64,000 nt of DNA from positions 515,001 through 579,000 of the forward strand of contig NZ_CP044990.1 in the NCBI RefSeq assembly GCF_009017495.1, written 5' to 3'. The position numbers and the translations under genes were made by a program. This DNA comes from Deinococcus sp. AJ005 (GTDB lineage: Bacteria > Deinococcota > Deinococci > Deinococcales > Deinococcaceae). Under the pieces are notes generated by a model. The model was not told the origin of the DNA. It worked only from the letters and a program-made list of their open reading frames with translations, and did not search any database. Shown piece after piece: positions 55,034-63,598 of the stretch (position 1 is the first letter of the stretch; each line of letters opens with the position of its first letter).

Positions 55034-55086
55034 GGGAGAGCCTTGATTTCAGGCGGGAGACTTGACGTCTTGCACAAGGAGGAAAG

Positions 55087-56040
55087 ATGACGCTTTCATA
55101 CCTGCTCAAACGGGTGTTCCACGCCCTGATCGTGCTGGTCATGGTCGGCATCATCACCTTCTTTGTGGTGCGGCTGGCTCCCGGTGGGCCATCGTTGCTG
55201 GCAGATCCCAAACTGTCCGCCGTGGAGCGTCAGGCCATCGAGGAGCGGCTGGGTCTCAGCGATCCGCTTCCCGTCCAGTTTGCCAAGTGGGCGGGTCAGA
55301 CGGCGCGTGGCAACCTGGGCAACAGCTTTCTGTACGGCGCTCCCACGGTGCAGATCATCATGACCCGGCTGCCCAACACGCTGATTCTGGCGGGAACCTC
55401 GCTGCTGCTGACGCTGGCGGTGGCGCTGCCACTGGGCCTGGCAAGCGGGCTGCGGCCTGGCACTGCCTTTGACCGGATCACGAGCACGGTCAGTCTGGTC
55501 TTTGTGGCTGTGCCGGTGTTCTGGTTCGGGCTGCTGCTGATCATCCTGTTTGCCGTGACCTGGCGCATTCTGCCTGCGGGCGGCATGAACACAGCCGGTC
55601 TGGAGGGCAGCCTGCCCGATCTGCTGCGGCACCTGATCCTGCCTGCCGTGGTGCTGTCGGCGGCCAGCATCGCCGAGATCATGCGCTACACCCGCTCCAG
55701 CACGCGTACGGTCAGCACGCTGGACTATGTGCGAACGGCCCGTGCCAAGGGGGTGGGCGACTTGGCGCTGCGTTACCGTCACATCCTGCGGAACGCCGCC
55801 ATCCCGATCCTGACGGCGGTGGGCCTGCAACTGCCGCGCCTGATCGGGGGCGCGGCCATTACCGAGACTATTTTCGGCTGGCCGGGCATGGGCCGCCTGA
55901 GCGTGGAGGCCGCGCTGGGCCGCGATTACCCGCTCATCATGGGCATCACGCTGTTCGTGGCGCTGGCGGTGGTGGCCTTCAACCTGCTGATCGATCTGCT
56001 GTACCCCTGGCTCGATCCGCGTGTGCGGGCGGAGGCTTAG
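55087..56040 (+). CDS. Peptide ABC transporter permease, DppB/OppB type
   Basis: 317 residues with about six membrane helices. The N-terminus (LLKRVFHALIVLVMVGIITFFVVRLAPG) and the cytoplasmic EAA loop (DYVRTARAKGVGDLALRYRHILRNA) are diagnostic. It ends YPWLDPRVRAEA as DppB proteins do. AGGAGGAAAG precedes the ATG. The next permease gene starts 3 bases after its stop. Confidence 0.95.
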   Translation: MTLSYLLKRVFHALIVLVMVGIITFFVVRLAPGGPSLLADPKLSAVERQAIEERLGLSDPLPVQFAKWAGQTARGNLGNSFLYGAPTVQIIMTRLPNTLILAGTSLLLTLAVALPLGLASGLRPGTAFDRITSTVSLVFVAVPVFWFGLLLIILFAVTWRILPAGGMNTAGLEGSLPDLLRHLILPAVVLSAASIAEIMRYTRSSTRTVSTLDYVRTARAKGVGDLALRYRHILRNAAIPILTAVGLQLPRLIGGAAITETIFGWPGMGRLSVEAALGRDYPLIMGITLFVALAVVAFNLLIDLLYPWLDPRVRAEA

Positions 56041-56042
56041 CG

Positions 56043-56921
56043 GTGCAGCAGACTGTGCAGCAACCCGCACCGCAATCCGTGGCCCTTTCGCCCGTGCGCC
56101 GCAGCGCCCAGAAACTGCGGCGCAATCCGTCCGCCGTGTGGTCCCTGGCCGCGCTGCTGCTGATCGTGGCCTTCGCGCTGCTGGGGCCGCTGGTGTACCG
56201 CGTCTCGCCGGAAACCATCGACTTTTCCCAGCAGTTCGCCGGGCCAAGCTGGGCGCATCCGCTGGGAGCCGACGAAAACGGGCGCGACGTGCTGATCCGC
56301 CTGATGCTGGGCGGGCGCGTGTCGCTGGCGGTGGGCTTTTTCGCGGTGGCCGTCTCGCTGGTCTTCGGCGTGCTGATCGGCGGCCTGTCCGGGTTCTTTC
56401 GGGGCGTCACCGACTCGGTGCTGATGCGCTTTACCGACGGGATGCTGGCGATTCCGGGCTTTTTCATCAGCCTGCTGGCGTTGACCTTTTTCGGCGCGGG
56501 GCTGACCCAACTGGTGCTGGTGATAGGGCTGACCTCGTGGATGGGCCTGGCGCGGCTGGTACGCGGCGAGGTGCTGCGCGAGCGCGAGGAACTGAGCGTG
56601 GAGGCCGCCCGCGCGCTGGGCGCGTCCGAACTGCGGGTGCTGTGGCGGCATGTGCTGCCGCAGGTGTACCCCACCATGATCGTCAACGCCACCATCGGCA
56701 TCTCGTTCGCCATCCTGACCGAATCGGCGCTGTCCTTTCTGGGTGTGGGCATTCAGCCGCCGGACGCCAGTTGGGGAAACATGCTGACCGGCGCACAGAA
56801 CTACATGTACTCGTCGCCGTGGCTGGCGGTCTATCCCGGTGCCCTGATCCTGATCACCGTCGTCGCCTTCAACCTGCTGGGCGACGGCCTGCGCGACGCC
56901 ACCGATCCCAAAGCCCTGTGA
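56043..56921 (+). CDS. Peptide ABC transporter permease, DppC/OppC type
   Basis: 292 residues from GTG 56043. It has an N-terminal cytoplasmic tail, six membrane helices, the HPLGADENGRDVLIRLMLGGRVSL-type region that marks DppC, and the EAA loop VEAARALGASELRVLWRHVLP. It ends LGDGLRDATDPKAL, typical of the family. It pairs with the preceding permease. No DppD/DppF ATPase gene follows in the window, so the system must use an ATPase encoded elsewhere or past the right edge. Confidence 0.95.
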   Translation: MQQTVQQPAPQSVALSPVRRSAQKLRRNPSAVWSLAALLLIVAFALLGPLVYRVSPETIDFSQQFAGPSWAHPLGADENGRDVLIRLMLGGRVSLAVGFFAVAVSLVFGVLIGGLSGFFRGVTDSVLMRFTDGMLAIPGFFISLLALTFFGAGLTQLVLVIGLTSWMGLARLVRGEVLREREELSVEAARALGASELRVLWRHVLPQVYPTMIVNATIGISFAILTESALSFLGVGIQPPDASWGNMLTGAQNYMYSSPWLAVYPGALILITVVAFNLLGDGLRDATDPKAL

Positions 56922-56929
56922 GGAGGAAG

Positions 56930-58348
56930 ATGAACGTTGAAGCCATTCACGACGATTTGAAACAGCATTTCGACGAGGACCTGGAAAATATCCGCCAGTT
57001 TCTGCGGCAGCCCAGCATCAGTTATACCGGTGAGGGCATCGCCGAGACCGCGCAGGCGGTGGCCGACTTGATCGCCGGGCTGGGCGGCGAGGCCGGGGTA
57101 GTGCAGATGCCGGGACACCCCATCGTGTACGGGGAGTTGTGGCAGGACGCTCCCAAAACGCTGTTGATTTATGGCATGTACGACGTGATGCCCACCGACG
57201 AGGACGGCTGGATGGCCGAGCCGTTCGGGGCCGAGATCCACGACCTGCCGGGGCTGGGGCCGAGCGTGATCTGCCGGGGCGCGGTCAACACCAAGGGGCC
57301 GCTGGCCGCCTTCTTTACTGCCATGCAGTCCATCAGACGTGTCGAGGGAAAACTGCCTGTCAACCTGCTGTTCGCCATCGAGGGCGAGGAGGAGATGGGC
57401 AGCCGCTCGTTTCCCGCCTTCGCCCAGGAGTACGCGGAAAAGCTCAAGCGTGCCGACGCCGTACTATTTCCCTTCTTCGAGCAGGACGAGGCCGGGATGC
57501 CCAGTCTGGTGCTGGGAACCAAGGGCATGCTGTACGTCGAGCTGATCTGCACCGGCGGCGAGTGGGGCGGCCCTACCGATCGCGGCATTCACGGCAGCTA
57601 CAACGCCTGGGTCAAAAGCCCGGTGTGGCGGCTGACCCGTGCCCTCGCCAGTTTTGTGGACGACGACGAGAACATTCTGGTGGACGGGTTTTTCGACGAC
57701 GTCCGCCCACTCCCGGCAAGAGAGGCAGCTCTGCTTGACGAGCAGATCGACGCTGGCCGCTTTGACGCCGGGGCGTTCCGCGAGGCCTACGCCGTGCGGC
57801 AGCTCAAGGACAGCGATGACCGCCGGGCCTGGCACCGCCTGTTCTCGCAGCCGCAGCTCAACATCGACGGTTTGTTCGCGGGGTACACCGGGCCGGAAAC
57901 CAAGACCGTGCTGCCGCATCAGGCGACGGCCAAGGTGGACGTGCGGATGGTGCCGGACATGGACCCCGACAGGGTGCTGGCCGGACTGCGCGCCCACCTG
58001 GACAAAGGAGGTTTCACTGACATCGAGATCAAGGTCTACAACAAGTATCCCTGGTCCAAACTCAGCCTGGATGAACCCGCCGTGCAGGCCATGATCCGCA
58101 CCTACCAGGGGTTGCACGGCGAACTGGAACTGTGGCCGATCAATCCCGGCAGCGCGCCGTATTACGTCTTCGAGCGCCTGCTGGGCCTGCCGTATGTCAC
58201 GGGTGGGCTGGGCCACGGCTCGCGGCAGCACTCCAGCAACGAGTACTGCACGGTGGCGGGCATCCTGGAGTTCGAGCGTTCGATGGTCACTTTTCTGGAC
58301 GAATTCACGCGGGGGCCAGCGGCCCCACAAGGAGAAGAACATGAATAA
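56930..58348 (+). CDS. M20-family peptidase homologue with altered metal ligands
   Basis: 472 residues from ATG 56930 (AGGAGGA just before). The fold is M20: DENIRQFLRQPS-like start, a catalytic domain, a dimerisation domain and the C-terminal GHGSRQHSSNEYCTVAG. Where M20 enzymes read G-H-x-D, this one has GMYDVMP (Met83, Asp85). The bridging Asp position reads RGAVNTKGP (Asn120). The Glu pair EGEEEMGS is kept. At least one metal ligand is thus substituted, which may define a subfamily. Its stop overlaps the next ATG by 8 bases. Confidence 0.88.
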   Translation: MNVEAIHDDLKQHFDEDLENIRQFLRQPSISYTGEGIAETAQAVADLIAGLGGEAGVVQMPGHPIVYGELWQDAPKTLLIYGMYDVMPTDEDGWMAEPFGAEIHDLPGLGPSVICRGAVNTKGPLAAFFTAMQSIRRVEGKLPVNLLFAIEGEEEMGSRSFPAFAQEYAEKLKRADAVLFPFFEQDEAGMPSLVLGTKGMLYVELICTGGEWGGPTDRGIHGSYNAWVKSPVWRLTRALASFVDDDENILVDGFFDDVRPLPAREAALLDEQIDAGRFDAGAFREAYAVRQLKDSDDRRAWHRLFSQPQLNIDGLFAGYTGPETKTVLPHQATAKVDVRMVPDMDPDRVLAGLRAHLDKGGFTDIEIKVYNKYPWSKLSLDEPAVQAMIRTYQGLHGELELWPINPGSAPYYVFERLLGLPYVTGGLGHGSRQHSSNEYCTVAGILEFERSMVTFLDEFTRGPAAPQGEEHE

Positions 58349-59906
58349 GACGAATACACGCAAATGGCTTCTGGCAGGACTCCTGATGGCCGGTGGCGCG
58401 TCCGCAAAAACTATCGTGTTCGGGCTGAGCGGTGAACCCATCAGCCTCGATCCCAGCGTGACCGCCGACGGCAACACCGCCTACGTGACCACCCAGATCT
58501 ACAACAGCCTGATCAGCTTCAAGCCCGGCACCGTGGACCTGCAACCGGATCTGGCGCTGCGCTGGACGGTCAGCAGCGACAGCCTGACCTGGACCTTTTA
58601 CCTGCGTCAGAACGTCAAATTTCATGATGGTACACCGCTGAATGCTGAGGCCGTGCGTTTCAACTTCATGCGCTGGTGGGACCCCAGCAACGAATTCGGT
58701 GCAAAAAAGCCGTTCCTGGGCTGGAAGAACAATCTGGGCGGCTTCAAGGGCGAGGACGGCTCTCTGGTCAAGGACATCAAGGTTCGCAATCAGTACGCCA
58801 TCGACATCATTCTGGACAAGCCGTATCCCGCGCTGGGTTCGATCCTGGCGGATTCCGGGCTGTTTGGCATCGCTTCTCCCACAGCCATCAAGAAGAATCC
58901 AGCGCAGTACGGCACACCTGCGGGCATCGCTGTGGGTACTGGCCCCTTCATGTTGAAGAAGTGGACCAGCGGCGTCAACGTCGATCTCGTTCGCAACCCC
59001 AACTACTTCCGCGCCGGTTTGCCGAAGTCCGAGGCGCTGCTCTTCCGCTTCGTCAAGGATCCCAGCAGCCGTCTCAACGAGCTGTTGACCGGTGGGGTGG
59101 ACATTGCCGCCGAACTGCTGCCCGATCAGCTCAAGGCGATCCAGAGCAACGTCAAGCTGAACGCGGTGCTGCGCCCGGCCCTGAATCTGGGTTACCTGGG
59201 CCTGAACACCAGTTACAAGCCGCTGGCCGACGTGCGCGTCCGAACCGCCATCGCCAGCGCCCTGAACAAGAAAGCCATCGTGGAGACCTTCTGGACCGGT
59301 CTGGGCATCACCGACGGCCACCTGTTGCCGCCGCCACTCGCCAAGAACTATGCCAAGAGCGTGACCGACTACAAATTTGACCCAGCAGCCGCCAAGAAGA
59401 TGCTGGCCGACGCGGGTTACCCGAACGGTTTCGCGCTGGACCTGTGGTACATGCCCGTCAGCCGTCCGTACTACCCCACGCCCAAGCCGATCGCCGAGGC
59501 AATGGCCGCCGACCTGAGCGCCATCGGCATCAAGGTCAACCTCAAGACCGAGGACTGGGCCAAGTACCTGCAAGACCGCCAGGACGGCAAATTCCAGGCG
59601 TTTATGCTCGGCTTCGTGTACGTCACCGATCCCGACAGCGCCTACACCTACCTGATCGCGCCCGGGTCCACCACCGACATCACCTGGAACAGCCCGGAAG
59701 CCAACACCGCGCTGGAAAGTGCGCGCAAGCTGTCCAATCCCGCCCAGCGCCTGCCCCTGTACCAGAAGGTGGACGAGATCATGTTCAGGGAAGCCGTGCG
59801 CATTCCCATCGTCCATTCGCGCCTGCTCGTCGCCAGCGGCGTCGGCGTCAAGGGCTGGATCCCCAGTCCGACGGGGTCCGAGAAGCTCGACACCGTGGAG
59901 AAGTAA
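58341..59906 (+). CDS. Peptide ABC transporter substrate-binding protein (second copy)
   Basis: 521 residues from ATG 58341 (GGAGAAG upstream). The signal peptide KWLLAGLLMAGGASA is cleaved before KTIVFG; there is no lipobox. The SBP_bac_5 features are WTFYLRQNVKFHDGTPLNAE, AVGTGPFMLKKW and FDPAAAKKMLADAGYPNGF. It differs strongly from the binder at 53480, so the cluster probably imports two classes of peptide. It starts 8 bases inside the M20 gene's end, indicating translational coupling. Confidence 0.95.
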   Translation: MNKTNTRKWLLAGLLMAGGASAKTIVFGLSGEPISLDPSVTADGNTAYVTTQIYNSLISFKPGTVDLQPDLALRWTVSSDSLTWTFYLRQNVKFHDGTPLNAEAVRFNFMRWWDPSNEFGAKKPFLGWKNNLGGFKGEDGSLVKDIKVRNQYAIDIILDKPYPALGSILADSGLFGIASPTAIKKNPAQYGTPAGIAVGTGPFMLKKWTSGVNVDLVRNPNYFRAGLPKSEALLFRFVKDPSSRLNELLTGGVDIAAELLPDQLKAIQSNVKLNAVLRPALNLGYLGLNTSYKPLADVRVRTAIASALNKKAIVETFWTGLGITDGHLLPPPLAKNYAKSVTDYKFDPAAAKKMLADAGYPNGFALDLWYMPVSRPYYPTPKPIAEAMAADLSAIGIKVNLKTEDWAKYLQDRQDGKFQAFMLGFVYVTDPDSAYTYLIAPGSTTDITWNSPEANTALESARKLSNPAQRLPLYQKVDEIMFREAVRIPIVHSRLLVASGVGVKGWIPSPTGSEKLDTVEK

Positions 59907-59955
59907 GTCACCGCGCAAGCACGTTTCTCTCTTGCTTTCACAGTCAGGAGTCAAC

Positions 59956-61197
59956 ATGACCGATCTCAAAGATGTCCAGACCACACAGGCTCCCATGCAA
60001 CAGAAGAACTACAGCGGCTACAAATCCTTTTCGTACCTGGAGGCGGGCAAGGATTACCCCGATTGGCCGCTGACGCCGGAGTTGAACCGCGTGCCCAGCC
60101 GCGCGCCCGAAGTCACGCCAGAGCAGGAAGCGCGGGTGCGGCGGCTGTTTCAGGAAGAGCTGATGATCTCGCTGCACGATCACTGCTTTGTGGCCCCGCA
60201 GGACCTGTCGCGGTTTCTGGAGTTTCGCCGCTGGGGCCGGGACTTCACCGGCTACGAGGGCCTGAGCGTCTCCGGACTCGACGCCGTGTTCGACAACCTG
60301 ATGAACGGCACGGCCATGATCACCTCGCGCGGCGGCTGGAAGTGGGACGACACCATCTTTGATCTGGGGATGCGGCTGTCCGACATCGCCCACCAGGAGA
60401 TGGTGGTGCATTGCAAGACCACCGAAGACATCGTGAGCGCTAAGAAGAACGGCCAGATCGCCTTCATCGTTTCGCTGGAAGGATCGGCGATGATCGAGAA
60501 CGAGCTGGACCGACTGGACATCCTGTACGGGCTAGGCGTGCGCTGCATGGGCATTGCATACAGCGAGGGCAACGCGCTGGGGGCAGGGCTTAAGGAACCG
60601 CGCGACGGCGGCCTGACGGTGTTCGGGCGGCAGGCGGTGCGGCGCATGAATCAGCTCGGCATCGCCATCGACGTGAGCCACAGCGGCGATCAGACTGCGC
60701 TGGACACCATTGAGGTCAGCGACAAGCCCATCTTCATCACGCACGCCGGAGCCAGGGCGCTGTGGAACTCCAACCGCCTCAAGCCCGACGACGTGATTCG
60801 TGCCTGCGCCGACAAGGGCGGCGTGATCGGTATCGAGGCCGCGCCGCACACCACCCTGACCGAGAAGCACCCGCGCCACAGCCTCGAATCGTTCATGGAG
60901 CATTTCGAGTACTGCGTGGATCTGGTGGGCATCGACCATGTGGCGTTTGGGCCGGATGTGCTGTTTGGCGACCACGTGGGCCTGCACCACGCGCTGTCGG
61001 AGGCACTGTCCATCGGCGCGTCTCGCGGCCACCTGCAATACGAGGAAGTCGAATACGTGGACGGTATCGAAAGTCCCGCCGAGGCATTTCCCAACATCGT
61101 GCGCTGGCTGGTCAAGCACGACTACAGCGACGGCGACATTGCCAAGGCGGTGGGCGGCAACGTGATGCGAGTGCTGAAAGAGGCGTGGTGCCGGTGA
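59956..61197 (+). CDS. Membrane dipeptidase (renal dipeptidase, M19 family)
   Basis: 413 residues from ATG 59956 (CAGGAG upstream). M19 zinc dipeptidases cleave L-Xaa-(D or L)-Xaa dipeptides, and some cleave beta-lactams or D-amino-acid dipeptides. The ligands look intact: His-x-His/Asp in ISLHDHCF, Glu in SLEGSAM, His in IDVSHSGD and ITHAGARALW, and Asp in VAFGPD. No signal peptide is visible in spite of the family name, so it is cytosolic. Its stop overlaps the next GTG start. Confidence 0.93.
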   Translation: MTDLKDVQTTQAPMQQKNYSGYKSFSYLEAGKDYPDWPLTPELNRVPSRAPEVTPEQEARVRRLFQEELMISLHDHCFVAPQDLSRFLEFRRWGRDFTGYEGLSVSGLDAVFDNLMNGTAMITSRGGWKWDDTIFDLGMRLSDIAHQEMVVHCKTTEDIVSAKKNGQIAFIVSLEGSAMIENELDRLDILYGLGVRCMGIAYSEGNALGAGLKEPRDGGLTVFGRQAVRRMNQLGIAIDVSHSGDQTALDTIEVSDKPIFITHAGARALWNSNRLKPDDVIRACADKGGVIGIEAAPHTTLTEKHPRHSLESFMEHFEYCVDLVGIDHVAFGPDVLFGDHVGLHHALSEALSIGASRGHLQYEEVEYVDGIESPAEAFPNIVRWLVKHDYSDGDIAKAVGGNVMRVLKEAWCR

Positions 61198-62051
61198 GTC
61201 AAACTATCGAAGTGAATGGCGTCAAGCTTGTCTATGACGACTCCGGGGCCAGCGCAAACCAGAAGGCCACCATCGTCACCCTGCACGGTGGGCCGGGCAT
61301 GAGCAGCCGCAACGGGGACTGGGCCGCCTTTCAGCCGCTGACCGACGAATTCCGCCTGATTTCCTATGATCAGCGTGGCAACGGCCAGTCGCAGGGCGGC
61401 GAGCCGTACTCGCACGCGCAGTTCGTGGCTGATCTGGAGGCGCTACGCGTTCAGTTGGATTTGGGGAAAATCATCGTGCTGGGCGGCAGTTACGGCGGTT
61501 TCCTGGCGCTGGAGTACGCGCTGGCGCACCCGCAGAACCTCCAGGCCGTGATTCTGCGCGACACGGCGGCCAGCAACCGATTTCAGGACACCAGCAAGAA
61601 GCGGGCGATGGACAGCGAGTTTCCGATGGACGAGGATTCGTTAGACCGGATGTTTTCCGGCCAGATGCGCGACGATGACGACTTCCGGGCCAGCTTCGCG
61701 CAGATTCAGCCGCTGTACACCGTGGAGCGTGATCCTGCGGCAGAAGCCGAGCGCCTGTCGAAAATTCCCTTTCGCTACCAGACACACAACTGGGCCTTTT
61801 CGCGCAACCAGCCGAATTACGACGTGGTGGACAGACTCAAAGAAATCGGGGTGCCGGTGCTGGTGACGGTGGGCCGCCACGACTGGATCACGCCGCTGGA
61901 GGCCAGCGAGGAACTGGCCGCACACCTGCCAAACGGTGAACTGGTGGTCTTCGATCACAGCGGGCATTCGCCGCAGTTGGAAGAACAGCCCCTCTACCTT
62001 CAGACCGTGCGCGAGTTCTTGGTCCGTCACCTGTCGGCGGTGAACGCATGA
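61194..62051 (+). CDS. Alpha/beta hydrolase, proline iminopeptidase (S33) type
   Basis: 285 residues from GTG 61194, overlapping the M19 stop by 4 bases. The oxyanion motif HGGPG (31-35), nucleophile Ser99 in GGSYGG, acid Asp in VGRHDWITP and His in DHSGHSPQ complete the triad. HGGPG followed by a cap domain is the S33 prolyl aminopeptidase pattern, so removal of N-terminal proline is likely. It overlaps the M24 gene start (ATGA). Confidence 0.92.
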   Translation: MSQTIEVNGVKLVYDDSGASANQKATIVTLHGGPGMSSRNGDWAAFQPLTDEFRLISYDQRGNGQSQGGEPYSHAQFVADLEALRVQLDLGKIIVLGGSYGGFLALEYALAHPQNLQAVILRDTAASNRFQDTSKKRAMDSEFPMDEDSLDRMFSGQMRDDDDFRASFAQIQPLYTVERDPAAEAERLSKIPFRYQTHNWAFSRNQPNYDVVDRLKEIGVPVLVTVGRHDWITPLEASEELAAHLPNGELVVFDHSGHSPQLEEQPLYLQTVREFLVRHLSAVNA

Positions 62052-63241
62052 CCGCCCAGCCGATCAGCCGCGAGGAACGTGCTGGGCGAGCAAAGACCGT
62101 TTTCGATCATCTTGAATCGCCGCAAGACGCCCTGGTGCTGTTCGACGATCAGTTCATTTTCTACTACTGTGGTTTTGCTTTCTTCCCCACTGAGCGGCCT
62201 GTCGCCCTGATCATCACGCGGGAGGGCGAGCGCATTCTGTTCGTTCCGCGCCTGGAACGCGAACACGCCCAGCAGATGGGCGAGACCGAGCGCGTGGCCG
62301 ATTACCCGGAATTTCCCGGCCAGCGTCATCCGTTGCGGCAACTGGCCGATCTGCTGACCGAACTGGGGCTGGATAAAGCTGCCATCGGCGTTGATCACGA
62401 CGGCTATCCGCCCGTCATGGGTTACGACGGCCCGGCGCTGAGCGAGGCGCTGCCAGGAGCCACCGTCAGTCGGGTGTCGCGCGCCCTGGACCACCAGATG
62501 GCGCTCAAATCGCCCGCCGAGGTGGAGCTGATCCGCGAAAGCGCCCGCTGGGGCGCACACGCCCATCACCTGCTCCAGGATTACACCCGCGTCGGCGAGA
62601 ACGAAACCGAAGTCGAGGCCCGCGCCACAAAGGAGGCCACCGCCGCCATGATCGCCGCGCTGGGCGACACCTACCGGGGCCAGAATCGCTGGATGAGCGG
62701 CGCGGTGGCACTGTACCGGGGGCAGATCGGCGTCCATAGCGCCCTGCCGCACGCCATGACCACCGGGGCGACGTTCCAGCACGGCGATACCCTCGTTACC
62801 GGGGCCGGGGCCGCCGTCTGGGGCTACATCAGCGAGCTGGAGCGCACCATGTTCGTCGGAGAGGCCAGCGCCCAGCAAAAGGTCTTTTTTCAGCACATGC
62901 TGAACGTGCAGGACATCGCCTTCGACGCGTTGCGGCCTGGCCGAACCTGTGCGGACGTGGATATGGCGGTGCGGGCGTATTACGAGCGTGAGGGTCTCTG
63001 GGACCACTGGCGGCACCACGTCGGCCACAGCCTGGGCCAGCGCATCCACGAAAGTCCTTTTCTGGACATCGGCGACATGCGCCCTCTGGAACCGGGTCTG
63101 GTGCTGAGCGTCGAGCCGGGGCTGTACGTGCCGGGGCTGGGTGGCTTCCGGCACTCCGACACCATTCTGATCACGGATACGGGCATGGAGCTGCTGACCG
63201 ATTACCCGCGCGATCTGGACAGTCTCACTTTGCCTGCCTGA
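62048..63241 (+). CDS. M24 (Xaa-Pro aminopeptidase-like) homologue with altered metal ligands
   Basis: 397 residues. It has a creatinase-type N-domain and a pita-bread C-domain. His327 (HHVGHSLGQRIHE) and Glu356 (LSVEPGLYVPG) are kept. The first Asp of the canonical set is Gly252 (TLVTGAGA), the second is Glu263 (ISELERT), and the last Glu is Ser370 (FRHSDTILI). A two-metal centre of the normal kind therefore looks impossible; it may use one metal or act as a binding protein. It starts within the previous stop (ATGA). A 14-base tandem duplication spans its stop codon. Confidence 0.87.
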   Translation: MTAQPISREERAGRAKTVFDHLESPQDALVLFDDQFIFYYCGFAFFPTERPVALIITREGERILFVPRLEREHAQQMGETERVADYPEFPGQRHPLRQLADLLTELGLDKAAIGVDHDGYPPVMGYDGPALSEALPGATVSRVSRALDHQMALKSPAEVELIRESARWGAHAHHLLQDYTRVGENETEVEARATKEATAAMIAALGDTYRGQNRWMSGAVALYRGQIGVHSALPHAMTTGATFQHGDTLVTGAGAAVWGYISELERTMFVGEASAQQKVFFQHMLNVQDIAFDALRPGRTCADVDMAVRAYYEREGLWDHWRHHVGHSLGQRIHESPFLDIGDMRPLEPGLVLSVEPGLYVPGLGGFRHSDTILITDTGMELLTDYPRDLDSLTLPA

Positions 63242-63313
63242 CCTTGCCTGCCTGAGTGCTGTCTGTCCTGCCGTCAAAGCGCCATAGTGAAAGCCGCAAA
63301 CAAAGGAGGACGC

Positions 63314-63598
63314 ATGGAACGGCTCACCATGAGCGAGAGTGTCAACGTCGGAGAATTCGCCGCCCTGTCTGCCCGCATCGGCCAGCTCAGTTTTCCCGCA
63401 GGAACGGTGCTGCCCCCGAACAGCCATGAGCAGGACGAGATCTCGTTTATTCACAGCGGCGTGCTGCGGGCGGTCAGCGGTGGCCAGAGCTATACCCTGC
63501 GCGGCGGCGACGTGACCCTGATCCCGGCGGGGGAAGTTCATGAGGCCGAGGTGCTGGAAGACGTGACCCTCAGCTACGTGCTGCTGGAAAAACCTTGA
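63314..63598 (+). CDS. Small cupin-domain protein
   Basis: 94 residues from ATG 63314, preceded by AAAGGAGG. A single cupin barrel: motif 1 around PPNSHEQDEISFIHSGVL (His and Glu ligands, the first His of the usual pair replaced by Asn/Ser) and motif 2 around PAGEVHEAEVL. It is probably metal-binding, either a sensor or a small isomerase. Placed between the M24 gene and a permease gene whose TTG start overlaps its stop, so part of the peptide cluster. Confidence 0.85.
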   Translation: MERLTMSESVNVGEFAALSARIGQLSFPAGTVLPPNSHEQDEISFIHSGVLRAVSGGQSYTLRGGDVTLIPAGEVHEAEVLEDVTLSYVLLEKP

